NCBI GenBank assembly: GCA_944390025.1
Contig: CALXOK010000020.1
Span: forward strand, 1-37,192
Length of the DNA: 37,192 nt
From: an uncultured Spirochaetales bacterium
Lineage (GTDB): Bacteria > Spirochaetota > Spirochaetia > Sphaerochaetales > Sphaerochaetaceae
Reading direction: 5' to 3'
This document shows positions 1 to 7,976 of this stretch, one piece after another. Each line of letters starts with the position of its first letter. The first letter of the stretch is position 1. A program made the translations under genes and the position numbers. The notes below the pieces were generated by a model that was given only the letters and a program-made list of their open reading frames with translations, ran no database searches and was not told the origin of the DNA.

Positions 1-25
1 TTCGAGTTTTATTTCCATGCCTCAT
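1..25 (-). CDS. start of a gene leaving the window, possibly ribosomal protein L17
   Basis: Only eight codons are visible, reading MRHGNKTR from an ATG at 23-25. A good Shine-Dalgarno (AGGAAG, 32-37) lies six bases upstream, so this is a believable start. The opening resembles bacterial L17 (rplQ), whose N-terminus is typically MRHxxKxxxLxR. The usual upstream neighbour rpoA is absent; a tRNA terminator lies there instead. The identity is therefore tentative. Confidence 0.35.
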
Positions 26-133
26 AGACTACTTCCTGTTACCCTGCTTCTGTAACTAGAGGTTAAGTTCCGCTTACAGTTTTTCAATTTCATCTGCCCA
101 TTTTTCTGCCAATTGGATTTTCAGGCAATACGC
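26..133. other. intergenic stretch, no gene recognised
   Basis: This stretch lies between the tRNA terminator and the partial gene at the left edge. It holds the Shine-Dalgarno of that gene (32-37). A short minus-strand frame at 74-112 ends in a TAA stop and could be a remnant, but nothing in it can be named. Confidence 0.4.
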
Positions 134-183
134 AAAAAAAGAAAAAGCCCAACCAATTCCTTATATCAGAATCAGTCAGGCTT
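134..183 (-). terminator. intrinsic terminator of the tRNA operon
   Basis: On the minus strand a 15-pair stem (169-183 with 145-159), counting G-U pairs, encloses a nine-base loop. It is followed by a T-rich run (complement of 134-146). It sits directly after the last tRNA gene, so it ends the five-tRNA transcript. Confidence 0.85.
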
Positions 184-185
184 TA

Positions 186-257
186 AGCGAAAGACGGGAC
201 TTGAACCCGCGACATCCACCTTGGCAAGGTGGAGCTCTACCACTGAGCTACTTTCGC
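186..257 (-). tRNA. tRNA-Gly (GCC)
   Basis: The cloverleaf is complete: a 7-pair acceptor stem (251-257 with 187-193), a T-arm with the GTTCAA-type loop, and an anticodon stem CCACC/GGTGG with loop TTGCCAA, giving anticodon GCC. The discriminator base is U, as usual for bacterial tRNA-Gly. CCA is not encoded, so the tRNA nucleotidyltransferase must add it. It is the last gene of the operon. Confidence 0.93.
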
Positions 258-285
258 ATTCAGGCTTCTCACACCATTGTTCTGC

Positions 286-366
<81 letters not shown>

Positions 367-375
367 GATGGGTCT

Positions 376-448
376 TGAGCCGCAAAGGGATCGAACCTTT
401 GACCCGCAGATTAAGAGTCTGCTGCTCTACCAGCTGAGCTAGCGGCCC
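376..448 (-). tRNA. tRNA-Lys (CUU)
   Basis: The acceptor stem GGGCCGC pairs with GCGGCTC (one G-U pair). Anticodon stem GCAGA/TCTGC with loop CTCTTAA gives anticodon CTT. CCA is not encoded. Bacteria usually need a UUU-anticodon tRNA-Lys as well, so a second lysine tRNA should exist outside this window. Confidence 0.92.
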
Positions 449-452
449 GTTT

Positions 453-525
453 TGCGCCCGGCAGGACTCGAACCTGCAACCTGCGGATTCGAAGTCCGAC
501 GCTCTATCCGTTGAGCTACGAGCGC
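453..525 (-). tRNA. tRNA-Arg (UCG)
   Basis: The acceptor stem GCGCTCG pairs with CGGGCGC with one T-G wobble. The anticodon loop CTTCGAA gives anticodon TCG (Arg, CGN codons). The outermost anticodon-stem pair looks mismatched, but the rest of the cloverleaf is regular. No CCA is encoded. It is separated from tRNA-Lys by only four bases. Confidence 0.9.
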
Positions 526-549
526 TTTATCTTTCCGGAGAAAGAAGTG

Positions 550-622
550 GGTGGAAGAAGGGGTTCGAACCCTCGACAACCAGATCCACAATCTGGCGCT
601 CTACCACTGAACTACTTCCACC
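550..622 (-). tRNA. tRNA-His (GUG)
   Basis: Anticodon stem CCAGA/TCTGG with loop TTGTGGA gives anticodon GTG. The extra 5' G (G-1, position 622) faces a C discriminator (550). This is the identity pair that histidyl-tRNA synthetase requires. It is the first gene of the operon. CCA is not encoded. Confidence 0.93.
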
Positions 623-668
623 ATTATGCGAAGCAGTCGGTGTAACACCAACGCAATCAACGCCGTTT

Positions 669-697
669 AATATTGCAGAAAGCCTGAATTTTGTCAA
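669..697 (-). promoter_or_regulatory. sigma-70-type promoter of the tRNA operon
   Basis: On the minus strand there is a perfect TTGACA -35 (692-697), a 17-base spacer, and AATATT as -10 (669-674). The predicted start near 662 is about 40 bases ahead of tRNA-His. No other strong promoter is seen between the tRNA genes, which fits one polycistronic precursor. Confidence 0.75.
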
Positions 698-767
698 TAG
701 AAGTGAAAACAAATTTTCCACTCTTTCTGCTTACTGCACTTTATGTCTTTTTCTTTCAAGAAATTGC

Positions 768-1709
768 TCAGACTATCCTGTTCAGTTTTTCTCCTCTTAT
801 GAAGGCAGAAAGATTGTCTGCAGCAATATTCATCAGACGCTTTCTGGTCTCCAGAGGTGCCCATGCGATATGTGGTGTGATCACGCTCCTTGGATGGTGG
901 GCAAGCTTGTCATTCACTGGCGGCTCCATGTCCAGAACATCAGCGCAGTAGTAAGACAGACGTCCGCACTCAAGAGCCGCAATCACGGCATCTTCATCCA
1001 CAAGTGGGCCTCGTGATGCGTTTATGAGAATTGAGCCTTCTTTCATCTTCTCAAGGCTTTCTGGATTCATCATATGCCTTGTGCCATCTGTCAGAGGACA
1101 GTGCAGAGTGATGATATCAGACGAGGAAAGCAGCTCGTCCATCGAAACGGACTTAACTCCATCCATACGCGAGTGTGGAGAAAAGGCACACACATCCATA
1201 CCGAAGGCAGCTGCAAGGCTTGCGACTTTCTTGCCGATATTCCCGAGACCAACTATCCCCAGCCTCTTTCCGCTGAGCTCGAAAAGCGGATAAAGCCAGT
1301 AACAGAAACAATCTGACTTCTCCCAGTCTCCCCTCTTCACGCTCTCATCATGCTGACAGACCCTGTTTGCCAGATTGAGGATGAACGCAAACACGTGCTG
1401 AGCGACAGCATCGGTGCTGTAGGCAGGGATATTGGTAACAGCAATGCCTTTTTCTGCAGCCGCCTTTGTATCGATGATATTATAGCCCGTTGCGGTGACA
1501 CCGATGTATTTCAGATTCGGAAGACTGTCAATCGTCTTTTTATCGAAGACGACCTTGTTCGTTATCACGATATCCTTGTCTGCACAACGTGTGATGACAT
1601 CCTCAGCCGGGGTTGATTCGAAAACATCAAAATCGGCAAGCCGGACAAGCACATCCCAGGACAGATCCCCCGGGTTCAGTGCCTTTGAATCAAGAATTAT
1701 TCCTTTCAT
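768..1709 (-). CDS. D-2-hydroxyacid dehydrogenase, glycerate dehydrogenase-like
   Basis: This is a 313-residue NAD-dependent dehydrogenase of the D-isomer-specific 2-hydroxyacid family, predicted to interconvert a 2-keto acid and its D-hydroxy acid in the cytoplasm. The Rossmann motif GLGNIG is at residues 154-159. The catalytic triad is visible as R233 (in NASRG), E262 (LDMEPP) and H280 (ITPHIAW). The aromatic stretch CFCYWLYPLFELSGK before the Rossmann fold is typical of glycerate (hydroxypyruvate) dehydrogenases, so that substrate is most likely but not proven. The start ATG has a GGAG about ten bases upstream. A strong terminator at 1732-1789 separates it from the flavodoxin gene, so it needs its own promoter, which I could not place with confidence. 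Confidence 0.88.
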   Translation of the reverse strand: MKGIILDSKALNPGDLSWDVLVRLADFDVFESTPAEDVITRCADKDIVITNKVVFDKKTIDSLPNLKYIGVTATGYNIIDTKAAAEKGIAVTNIPAYSTDAVAQHVFAFILNLANRVCQHDESVKRGDWEKSDCFCYWLYPLFELSGKRLGIVGLGNIGKKVASLAAAFGMDVCAFSPHSRMDGVKSVSMDELLSSSDIITLHCPLTDGTRHMMNPESLEKMKEGSILINASRGPLVDEDAVIAALECGRLSYYCADVLDMEPPVNDKLAHHPRSVITPHIAWAPLETRKRLMNIAADNLSAFIRGEKLNRIV

Positions 1710-1731
1710 GAATCTTATTCTCCGCTATCAC

Positions 1732-1789
1732 GGAAGAAAAAGAAAGCAGGCAGTGAGATGAAAATCAGAGGATGGCTCTCACTGCCTGC
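1732..1789 (-). terminator. intrinsic terminator after the flavodoxin gene
   Basis: On the minus strand a perfect 13-pair stem (1777-1789 with 1746-1758) is followed by a pyrimidine run TTTCTTTTTCTTC. It lies 23 bases past the flavodoxin stop codon and ends the DUF3793-flavodoxin transcript. Confidence 0.9.
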
Positions 1790-1811
1790 ACAAACAATCT
1801 TTTCGCGTATA

Positions 1812-2231
1812 TCAAAGCAGGCTTTCAGCCAGTGCTTTCAGTTCAGTAACGGTGGAATCGTCCCCGGCTTCCATTGCGATAACCGGCTCACATGTAAGCT
1901 CTGCCCCATCCGATTCACATCTTTCCTGCCAGGAACGCATCCACTCGCCGTCTCCCCAGCCATATGAGCCGAAGAGGGCAATCCTCTTTCCCTTCAGGTC
2001 CTTCTCCACTGATGCGAACATCGGCTCAAAGGAATCTTCTTCCAGCACTTCCTGCCCCATTGCAGGACAGCCAAAGGCAATCGCATCAAAATCAGAAGGA
2101 TTCGTAAAATCATCCTGAGATACATCAAAGACTGTGACCTCAGCACGGTCTTTGAGCGCAGACTCAACAACTTCCGCCATCGAGGCAGTGTTTCCCGTGA
2201 GGGAAATGTAGACTAAAGCTATTTTTCTCAT
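1812..2231 (-). CDS. flavodoxin
   Basis: This is a small soluble FMN electron carrier of 139 residues. The N-terminus MRKIALVYISLTGNTASMAE contains the flavodoxin phosphate-binding loop (S/T-x-T-G-N-T). The later stretch around ALFGSYGWGDGEWMRSW is the typical flavodoxin isoalloxazine-contact and acidic segment. I start it at 2231 because GGGAG lies eight bases upstream there; a longer reading frame from 2267 overlaps the gene before it. It follows the DUF3793 gene by 17 bases and is surely co-transcribed. Flavodoxins commonly replace ferredoxin when iron is scarce, which fits the metal-repressor-like operator upstream. Confidence 0.92.
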   Translation of the reverse strand: MRKIALVYISLTGNTASMAEVVESALKDRAEVTVFDVSQDDFTNPSDFDAIAFGCPAMGQEVLEEDSFEPMFASVEKDLKGKRIALFGSYGWGDGEWMRSWQERCESDGAELTCEPVIAMEAGDDSTVTELKALAESLL

Positions 2232-2248
2232 ACTAATTACTCCCTTGT

Positions 2249-2788
2249 TCATGCACAGCGCACACACAGTCTGTCGATTGAGACTCCTGCCTCAAGCGTT
2301 TTCAGCAGCCTTTTTGTGCATATGCTGTATTTGCGGCAGGTTTTCCTGCATTCCTCAACGTTGTGGTAGATCTTCCACAGTCCTTTTTCTGAATACTCTT
2401 TCCCGCCCTTTTCAATAAATGAGAAGACATCATCTTCCGGGTAGCCGAGAAAGAAACCTATCTCATGTGGAAAGGCTTCCTGAGCAAGTCTGTGTGACAG
2501 TGTGTCAAATATTGAGCAGAGACTGCGGCAATCATAGCCGGTTTTTTCCAGATAAGTCCTGACCCTGGCTGAGGAAAGAGCCTTTTTAAGACTTTTCGGC
2601 CTGTATGCGAAAAGCAGTGTGCAGCCGTAACTGTTGGTGAAAAAACGGAAGCCGACACCCTTCCTTCTCAAGCCGTGCAGCATTTCATCTGAAGAGAATG
2701 CATTCCTGCCAAGACAAATAAGGGAAGAGCACTTAATGCCGGCCAGGGTCGGTGCTGCATGTGTGACGAGCAGGTTTTCGGGTGTCAA
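2249..2788 (-). CDS. DUF3793 family protein
   Basis: The protein has 179 residues and matches my memory of the DUF3793 family through the central FPHEIGFFLGYPEDDVFSFI segment and the cysteine-rich C-terminus (CRKTCRKYSIC, RLCVRC). Molecular function is not known. The family often sits beside flavodoxin and ferrous-iron transport genes in gut bacteria, and here it directly precedes flavodoxin. The start is a TTG (2786-2788) with a strong GGAGG eight bases upstream. The clustered cysteines could bind metal or a cluster, but that is inference. Confidence 0.8.
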   Translation of the reverse strand: MTPENLLVTHAAPTLAGIKCSSLICLGRNAFSSDEMLHGLRRKGVGFRFFTNSYGCTLLFAYRPKSLKKALSSARVRTYLEKTGYDCRSLCSIFDTLSHRLAQEAFPHEIGFFLGYPEDDVFSFIEKGGKEYSEKGLWKIYHNVEECRKTCRKYSICTKRLLKTLEAGVSIDRLCVRCA

Positions 2789-2873
2789 GCTCTGGTCCTC
2801 CGTTTTTTTCAGGTCTCAGGCTTCTCATCCGGCATCTGGCAATATCTGATAGAAGGAGTAGTTGTGCCGAATA

Positions 2874-2891
2874 AGTTAGCCTGTGCTAACT
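2874..2891. promoter_or_regulatory. inverted-repeat operator, possibly for a DtxR-type metal repressor
   Basis: A perfect 7-base inverted repeat AGTTAGC-CTGT-GCTAACT lies about 86 bases upstream of the DUF3793 start. TTAG/CTAA half-sites recall operators of DtxR/IdeR/MntR-family repressors. On the minus strand it falls between a TTGTGT-like -35 and a TAACTT-like -10, so bound protein would block the promoter. The regulator identity is inferred. Confidence 0.5.
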
Positions 2892-3062
2892 ATTACACAA
2901 CTTTCTTCCTTAATCAAGAGCTTTTTTCATTTTTTTCTTTTTTCCACTAGCCCACTTTCCATTAGCCTGCTACTATTCATTCGCTGTACTATCAGATGGC
3001 ATGGCCGTCATGAAAACTGCGAATAATAAAGGTTTGTTATGGAATAAGGAACAGAAGAAGAG

Positions 3063-4430
3063 ATGAACGAAAACAAGAGCATGTCTAACCAGTACTTCAT
3101 TGAGAGGCAGAACGACTTCGAGTCATCTGCGAGAAGCTACCCCAGAAAATTCCCCTTCGCGCTGAACAAGGCAAAAGGAAGCTGGGTTGAGGATGTGGAA
3201 GGAAACAGGTATCTTGACTTCCTGTGCGGAGCAGGAACACTTGCACTCGGGCACAATGACGATGAAGTGAATCAGGCGATGATCAGCCTGATTTCCTCAG
3301 GTTCTCCACTCCATACGCTGGATCTGACGACTCCTGTGAAAGACAAGTTCGTCCAGACGATTCTCGACAACCTTCCCGGTGAGCTTAAGGATAATGCGAA
3401 AATCCAGTTCTGCTCGCCTTCCGGAACCGATGCGACAGACGCGGCCATCAAGCTTTGCAAGACAGCTACAGGAAGGGGAACGGTCATCGCCTTCTCCGGT
3501 GCCTTCCACGGCATGGGTCATGGAGCCCTCTCCCTGACAGGAAACCTGGGCGCGAAGACTCCTGTGGCTAATCTGATGCCCGGTGTCCAGTTCCTTCCCT
3601 ATCCCTATTCATACCGCTGCCCGTTCGGCCTTGGAGGCGAGGCCGGAGTGAAGGCATGCTGTGCCTATTTCGAGCGCTTTCTCAAAGACCCGGAGAGCGG
3701 AGTGACAAAGCCGGCCGCTGTCATCCTTGAGGCAATTCAGGGTGAAGGAGGCGTTATCCCGGCTCCCGTGGAATTCCTGCAGACAGTCAGGAGAGTCACC
3801 AAAGAGCTGGACATCCCGATGATCTGCGATGAAATCCAGTGCGGCATGGGACGCACAGGACGCCTGTTTGCATTTGAGCATGCTGGTATCACTCCCGATG
3901 TCATACTCGCATCCAAGGCAATCGGAGGCTCTCAGCCGATGGCTGTGGTCATTTACAATAAAAAACTCGACAAGTGGAGCGCTGGAGCCCATACAGGAAC
4001 CTTCCGCGGCAACCAGCTTGCCATGGCTGCAGGAACAGTTGTTCTGGAAAGAGTCACGAAGAAGGATTTCCTTAATGAGGTCACAGTCAAAGGCGAGTAC
4101 ATGAAGTCACGTCTTGAAGAGCTGAAAGACAGTGTATCCATCATAGGAGACGTGCGCGGACGCGGCCTCATGCTCGGCATTGAGATTGTCGACCCGAGGG
4201 GAGAAAAGGACATCATGGGCCACCCGCTTGCATCCGGACTCCTTGCATCCCGTGTGCAGAAACTCTGCTTCGAGCATCACCTCGTCATGGAAAAAGGCGG
4301 CCGGAACGGTGCGGTCATGCGCTGTCTGTGCGCCCTTAACGTAAGCATGGAGGAGATTGACACAATGCTGTCCATCTTCAGCGAAGCCATAAGGGAGGTT
4401 GACAGGGATGTATGTTCTCAGCAGCAGTGA
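3063..4430 (+). CDS. dat: diaminobutyrate--2-oxoglutarate aminotransferase
   Basis: This is a 455-residue class III PLP aminotransferase. It should transfer the amino group of glutamate to aspartate semialdehyde, giving L-2,4-diaminobutyrate. Visible features are the PLP phosphate contact SGTDA (120-124), the conserved Asp of CDEIQ (D256), the catalytic lysine in ILASKAIGG (K285), and a TGTFRGN segment after it. The length and the GEGGV...DEIQCGMGRTG sequence fit the Dat/EctB-like branch. The next gene is the matching decarboxylase and overlaps it by 23 bases, the arrangement of dat-ddc in Acinetobacter. No ectoine genes are nearby, so 1,3-diaminopropane synthesis is the best role. Purine-rich bases (AGAAGAG) precede the ATG. 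Confidence 0.88.
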   Translation: MNENKSMSNQYFIERQNDFESSARSYPRKFPFALNKAKGSWVEDVEGNRYLDFLCGAGTLALGHNDDEVNQAMISLISSGSPLHTLDLTTPVKDKFVQTILDNLPGELKDNAKIQFCSPSGTDATDAAIKLCKTATGRGTVIAFSGAFHGMGHGALSLTGNLGAKTPVANLMPGVQFLPYPYSYRCPFGLGGEAGVKACCAYFERFLKDPESGVTKPAAVILEAIQGEGGVIPAPVEFLQTVRRVTKELDIPMICDEIQCGMGRTGRLFAFEHAGITPDVILASKAIGGSQPMAVVIYNKKLDKWSAGAHTGTFRGNQLAMAAGTVVLERVTKKDFLNEVTVKGEYMKSRLEELKDSVSIIGDVRGRGLMLGIEIVDPRGEKDIMGHPLASGLLASRVQKLCFEHHLVMEKGGRNGAVMRCLCALNVSMEEIDTMLSIFSEAIREVDRDVCSQQQ

Positions 4431-5835
4431 AAATGACAAATCAGAGCTGAGGGAGCAAATCGGAAAGACCCTTGATGCTGTCTTTGATTCCTTCTCTGAC
4501 TCATCTGCGTTCTCGGGAATCAACCCTTATGAACTGAGAAAAAGAATACAGGCAATCGACATCCTTCCTGATCACGGGGCCGGCTTTGACAAGGCACTTG
4601 AGATTACAAAGAAGGAAGTGCTTGAGCACATGTTGCGCACCTGGTCAGCCGACTACATGCCGCACCTTCACTCCCCGGCTCTGACTGAGTCAATTGCAAG
4701 TGAGCTCATCATAAGCATTTACAACAATTCCATGGACAGCTGGGACCAGAGTCCGGCAGCCACGGAGATTGAAGAATGCGTCTGCCGCCTGATCTGCTCG
4801 CTCATTGGCTATGGAAAAAATTCAGACGCAGTCTTCACATCCGGAGGAAGCCAGTCAAACCTAGCTGCCATCACGATGGCCCGTGACGCCTGGTGCAGGA
4901 AAAATCTTGGCTGGGATGCGAAAATGCATGGCAACCCTGATTCATTCAGACGCCTGAGACTGTACACAAGCGGGATTTCTCACTTCTCCATGGACAAAAG
5001 CTGCCATATGCTTGGTCTGGGCTGGGATGCTGTCGTCAAGCTTCCTGTTGACTCAGCCTGCCGCATAGACATCAGGGCGGCAGAGGAAATCATCAAGAAG
5101 GATGTCCAGGCCGGACTGATGCCCTTCTGCATTGTCGCGACAGCCGGCACGACAGACTTCGGATCGGTCGACAATATCGCAGAACTCAAGAGGATTGCTG
5201 ACAGATACGGTGCACATCTTCACTGCGATGCGGCCTACGGTTCTGGTGCTTTAATGAGCAGGCGCTATCGCAGCGTGCTGAAGGACATCGAACTTGCAGA
5301 CTCCGTGACTGTTGATTTCCATAAGATGTTCCTTCTGCCAATCAGCTGCTCTGCTGTCGCACTGAAGGATGGCAGTCTGTTCGATTCATTCGCCCTCCAC
5401 GCTGACTACCTCAACCGGGAGGAAGATGAGGAGGACGGTTATGTGAATCTTGTCGGCAAGTCAATCCAGACGACACGCAGGGCGGATGCAATCAAGGTCT
5501 TCTTCTCCTTCCTCACGAGAGGACGGGACGGCTTTGAGACAATCATTGACACCTGCATTGGAAACGCCGCCTACTTCTACAGCAGGATAAAGGACGACAG
5601 TGACTTCTGCACTCCCGTGTGTCCGGAACTCAGTTCTGTCGTCTTCTGTCTCAACAGGGATGATGAGGTCAACCGCAAGGTGCGCCGTGCCCTGCTTTGT
5701 GAGGGGACTGTCATCGGACAGACGGTGATGAACGGACACGTCATGCTCAAGTTCACCCTTCTCAACCCGGCACTGACTCATGAGCATATCGACAATCTGA
5801 TTGAGAAAATAAGGCAGACAGGCAGCAGATTCTGA
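4408..5835 (+). CDS. ddc: L-2,4-diaminobutyrate decarboxylase
   Basis: This is a 475-residue group II PLP decarboxylase (glutamate/aromatic amino acid decarboxylase fold). It should convert L-2,4-diaminobutyrate to 1,3-diaminopropane and CO2. Visible residues are the PLP-stacking His in SHFS (H192), the Asp of HCDAAYG (D274) and the Schiff-base lysine in DFHKMF (K306). I start at ATG 4408, nine bases after GGAGG; a TTG at 4399 would sit directly on the Shine-Dalgarno. The start lies inside the end of dat, so the two are probably translationally coupled. Related enzymes that decarboxylate other amino acids exist; the pairing with dat decides the substrate. Confidence 0.87.
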   Translation: MYVLSSSENDKSELREQIGKTLDAVFDSFSDSSAFSGINPYELRKRIQAIDILPDHGAGFDKALEITKKEVLEHMLRTWSADYMPHLHSPALTESIASELIISIYNNSMDSWDQSPAATEIEECVCRLICSLIGYGKNSDAVFTSGGSQSNLAAITMARDAWCRKNLGWDAKMHGNPDSFRRLRLYTSGISHFSMDKSCHMLGLGWDAVVKLPVDSACRIDIRAAEEIIKKDVQAGLMPFCIVATAGTTDFGSVDNIAELKRIADRYGAHLHCDAAYGSGALMSRRYRSVLKDIELADSVTVDFHKMFLLPISCSAVALKDGSLFDSFALHADYLNREEDEEDGYVNLVGKSIQTTRRADAIKVFFSFLTRGRDGFETIIDTCIGNAAYFYSRIKDDSDFCTPVCPELSSVVFCLNRDDEVNRKVRRALLCEGTVIGQTVMNGHVMLKFTLLNPALTHEHIDNLIEKIRQTGSRF

Positions 5836-5851
5836 GCCCTTCAGGGCCATG

Positions 5852-5880
5852 ATGACAAAAGAATGGCACTCTGCTATACT
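5852..5880 (+). promoter_or_regulatory. sigma-70-type promoter of tig-clpP-clpX
   Basis: ATGACA (5852-5857; 5 of 6 match) and TATACT (5875-5880; 5 of 6) are separated by exactly 17 bases. The predicted start near 5887 gives a leader of about 54 bases to the tig ATG, which is preceded by AAGGA. Confidence 0.75.
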
Positions 5881-5940
5881 TTGCCAGTTGCCGCTTTGGT
5901 TGCAATTATTTATTGATATGAATATATAAGGACGGAATTT

Positions 5941-7341
5941 ATGGCTGACGTTAAATTGGAAGCTAGAGAGAACTCACAGAAGGCTCTCACATTCACCATT
6001 CTGGCTGCAGACATCGAGAAGGCTTACAGCCAGAAGCTCAACAAGTATGCAAACGACATGACATTCAAGGGCTTCAGAAAAGGAAAGGCTCCTCTTTCCT
6101 TTGTAGAGCACCAGATTGGAGAGTATGTCAGGGAAGAAGTCACATATGACATGATTGACGAGTGCTTCAGCGAGAAGATCAAGAGCCTCGACTTCGCAGA
6201 CCAGCCTCTTGCCTATGCAAGGCCAGTCATCGAGAACGAGGAGTCTCTCAAGCCTTTCAAGAAGGATCAGGACATCACATGCACAATCCGCTACGATGTC
6301 TTCCCTGAAGTCAAGCTCGGTCAGTACACAGGCCTTTCACTTGAAGTCCTCAACAGCAGCATCAGCGACAAGGACATCGATGATGAGATTGAGAGCCTCA
6401 GAGAGCAGAATGCCAACATCCTGACAAAGGAAGGCAAGTCTGAAAAAGGCGACATCATCACTATCGACTACTGTGAGCTTGATGAGAATTCTGCCCCGGT
6501 TGAGAGCACAAGAAGGAACGACTTCACATTCACAATCGGCTCTTCTTACAACCAGTACAAGATTGACGACGATGTCACAGGCCTTGCTGTCGGTGACGAG
6601 AAGACAATCACGAAGACATACGGCGAGGACGAGTCTGACTCTTCTCTCAGAGGAAGGACTGTCAACCTTTCTGTCAAGGTGACTAAGCTCAAGGAGAGAG
6701 TGCTTCCTGAAGTCGATGACGATTTCGCTCAGGACGTGAAAGAGGAGTACAAGACAGTCGCAGACCTCCGCGAGGGCATCAGGAAGAATCTTGCCCAGCA
6801 GATGGAGACAACCGAGAAGGATGAGAAGTTCATGACTCTCTTCAAGGAACTCAAGAAGAGCTGCACTTTCACACTCCCCGAGTCAATGAAGGATTTCGCA
6901 ATCAGAACAGAAGTCAGGAACTACATGCGCCAGATGGGCCGCTCCGCTCAGGAAATCGATGACATGCTTGACAGAAAGGACCCGACAGCCCTCTATGTCC
7001 AGGCCATGGTCAGCCAGGGTGCAATCAGCTCACTTGAGCAGCAGGTCATCATCCATGCAATTCAGCAGCAGGGCGTCATCAAGCCTTCCGATGAGGATCT
7101 TGAGAAAGCTTATGAAGGCCAGATTCGCGACGATATGGACGAGGAGACAAAGGAAAGGGCAAAGAAGGAGATCAGGGATGATCTTGAATTCTCCAAGGTA
7201 CCTGACTGGCTGCTTGAGAACAACACATTCACAAAGACAGGAGACAAGCTCGGTTACAAGGAGTACATGGATGCCTTCTACAAGAAGCTCTATGAGCCGG
7301 AAGAAAAGAGCGAAGAAGCTCCTGTTGAGGAAAAGAACTGA
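5941..7341 (+). CDS. tig: trigger factor
   Basis: This is the ribosome-associated chaperone and peptidyl-prolyl isomerase, 466 residues. The ribosome-binding signature GFRKGKAP is at residues 44-51. A central FKBP-like PPIase domain follows (about 150-245, with KGDIITIDY and DFTFTIGS), then a long helical C-terminal domain ending in an acidic tail. It binds nascent chains at the exit tunnel. It is followed two bases later by the Shine-Dalgarno of clpP, giving the common tig-clpP-clpX order. AAGGA seven bases before the ATG supports this start. Confidence 0.96.
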   Translation: MADVKLEARENSQKALTFTILAADIEKAYSQKLNKYANDMTFKGFRKGKAPLSFVEHQIGEYVREEVTYDMIDECFSEKIKSLDFADQPLAYARPVIENEESLKPFKKDQDITCTIRYDVFPEVKLGQYTGLSLEVLNSSISDKDIDDEIESLREQNANILTKEGKSEKGDIITIDYCELDENSAPVESTRRNDFTFTIGSSYNQYKIDDDVTGLAVGDEKTITKTYGEDESDSSLRGRTVNLSVKVTKLKERVLPEVDDDFAQDVKEEYKTVADLREGIRKNLAQQMETTEKDEKFMTLFKELKKSCTFTLPESMKDFAIRTEVRNYMRQMGRSAQEIDDMLDRKDPTALYVQAMVSQGAISSLEQQVIIHAIQQQGVIKPSDEDLEKAYEGQIRDDMDEETKERAKKEIRDDLEFSKVPDWLLENNTFTKTGDKLGYKEYMDAFYKKLYEPEEKSEEAPVEEKN

Positions 7342-7355
7342 TTTTGGAGGAAGAA

Positions 7356-7976
7356 TTGTCATTATCAGACATCAGACTCAATACGCTGGTGCCCTATGTC
7401 GTTGAGCAGTCGGGCGCCGGCGAAAGACAGTACGATATCTTCTCACGTCTTCTGAAGGACAGGATCATCTTCCTTGACGGGGAAATCAGGGATGACATGG
7501 CCGATCTGGTCGTCGCCCAGCTGATTTTCCTTGAAAGCGAGAATCCCAGAAAGGATATCAACCTTTATATCAACTCACCCGGCGGTTCAGTGACCGCCGG
7601 TCTGGCTATTTATGACACAATGCAGTATATCCGCCCTGACGTGAACACAATCTGCATCGGACAGGCCTGCTCCATGGCCAGCCTGATTCTCGCTGCAGGC
7701 ACACAGGGAAAGCGCTCTGTCCTGCCCCATGCCCGTGTCATGATTCACCAGCCATACGGCGGTGTCGAAGGTCAGGCAACAGACATCATCACCGGTTCAA
7801 AGGAACTGCAGAGAATAAAGAGAATCACAACGGAAATCCTCAGCGAGCATACAGGCAAAAGCGTTGAGGAGATCACCCGCCTGATTGAGCGCGACTACTA
7901 CATGGATGCAGAAGAAGCGGTAAGCTTCAACATCGCAGACCGTGTCATGAGGAAAACAGATGGCCAGAAGCTATAG
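7356..7976 (+). CDS. clpP: ATP-dependent Clp protease proteolytic subunit
   Basis: This is the serine peptidase that forms the tetradecameric ClpP chamber; it degrades proteins unfolded by ClpX. With a TTG start at 7356 it has 206 residues. The catalytic triad is S106 (GQACSMAS), H131 (MIHQP) and D180 (ERDYYMDA), close to the E. coli spacing. I prefer TTG 7356 because GGAGG lies five bases upstream; an in-frame TTG at 7344 overlaps that Shine-Dalgarno. The final 17 bases overlap the clpX start, so the two subunits are probably translated in a coupled way. Confidence 0.95.
   Translation: MSLSDIRLNTLVPYVVEQSGAGERQYDIFSRLLKDRIIFLDGEIRDDMADLVVAQLIFLESENPRKDINLYINSPGGSVTAGLAIYDTMQYIRPDVNTICIGQACSMASLILAAGTQGKRSVLPHARVMIHQPYGGVEGQATDIITGSKELQRIKRITTEILSEHTGKSVEEITRLIERDYYMDAEEAVSFNIADRVMRKTDGQKL

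Noticed and set aside
74..112. Minus-strand coding-like tail ending in LAEKWADEIEKL then TAA
   Set aside because: It is too short, begins in the tRNA terminator's T-run and has only a TTG as possible start. It may be a remnant, but nothing supports a gene.
548..550. Apparent encoded CCA next to tRNA-His
   Set aside because: Position 550 is the C discriminator opposite G-1, so the triplet is out of register. The tail reads C then CAC, not CCA.
5834..5852. Small GCCC/GGGC hairpin after ddc, as a terminator
   Set aside because: The stem has only four pairs and no T-run follows on either strand.
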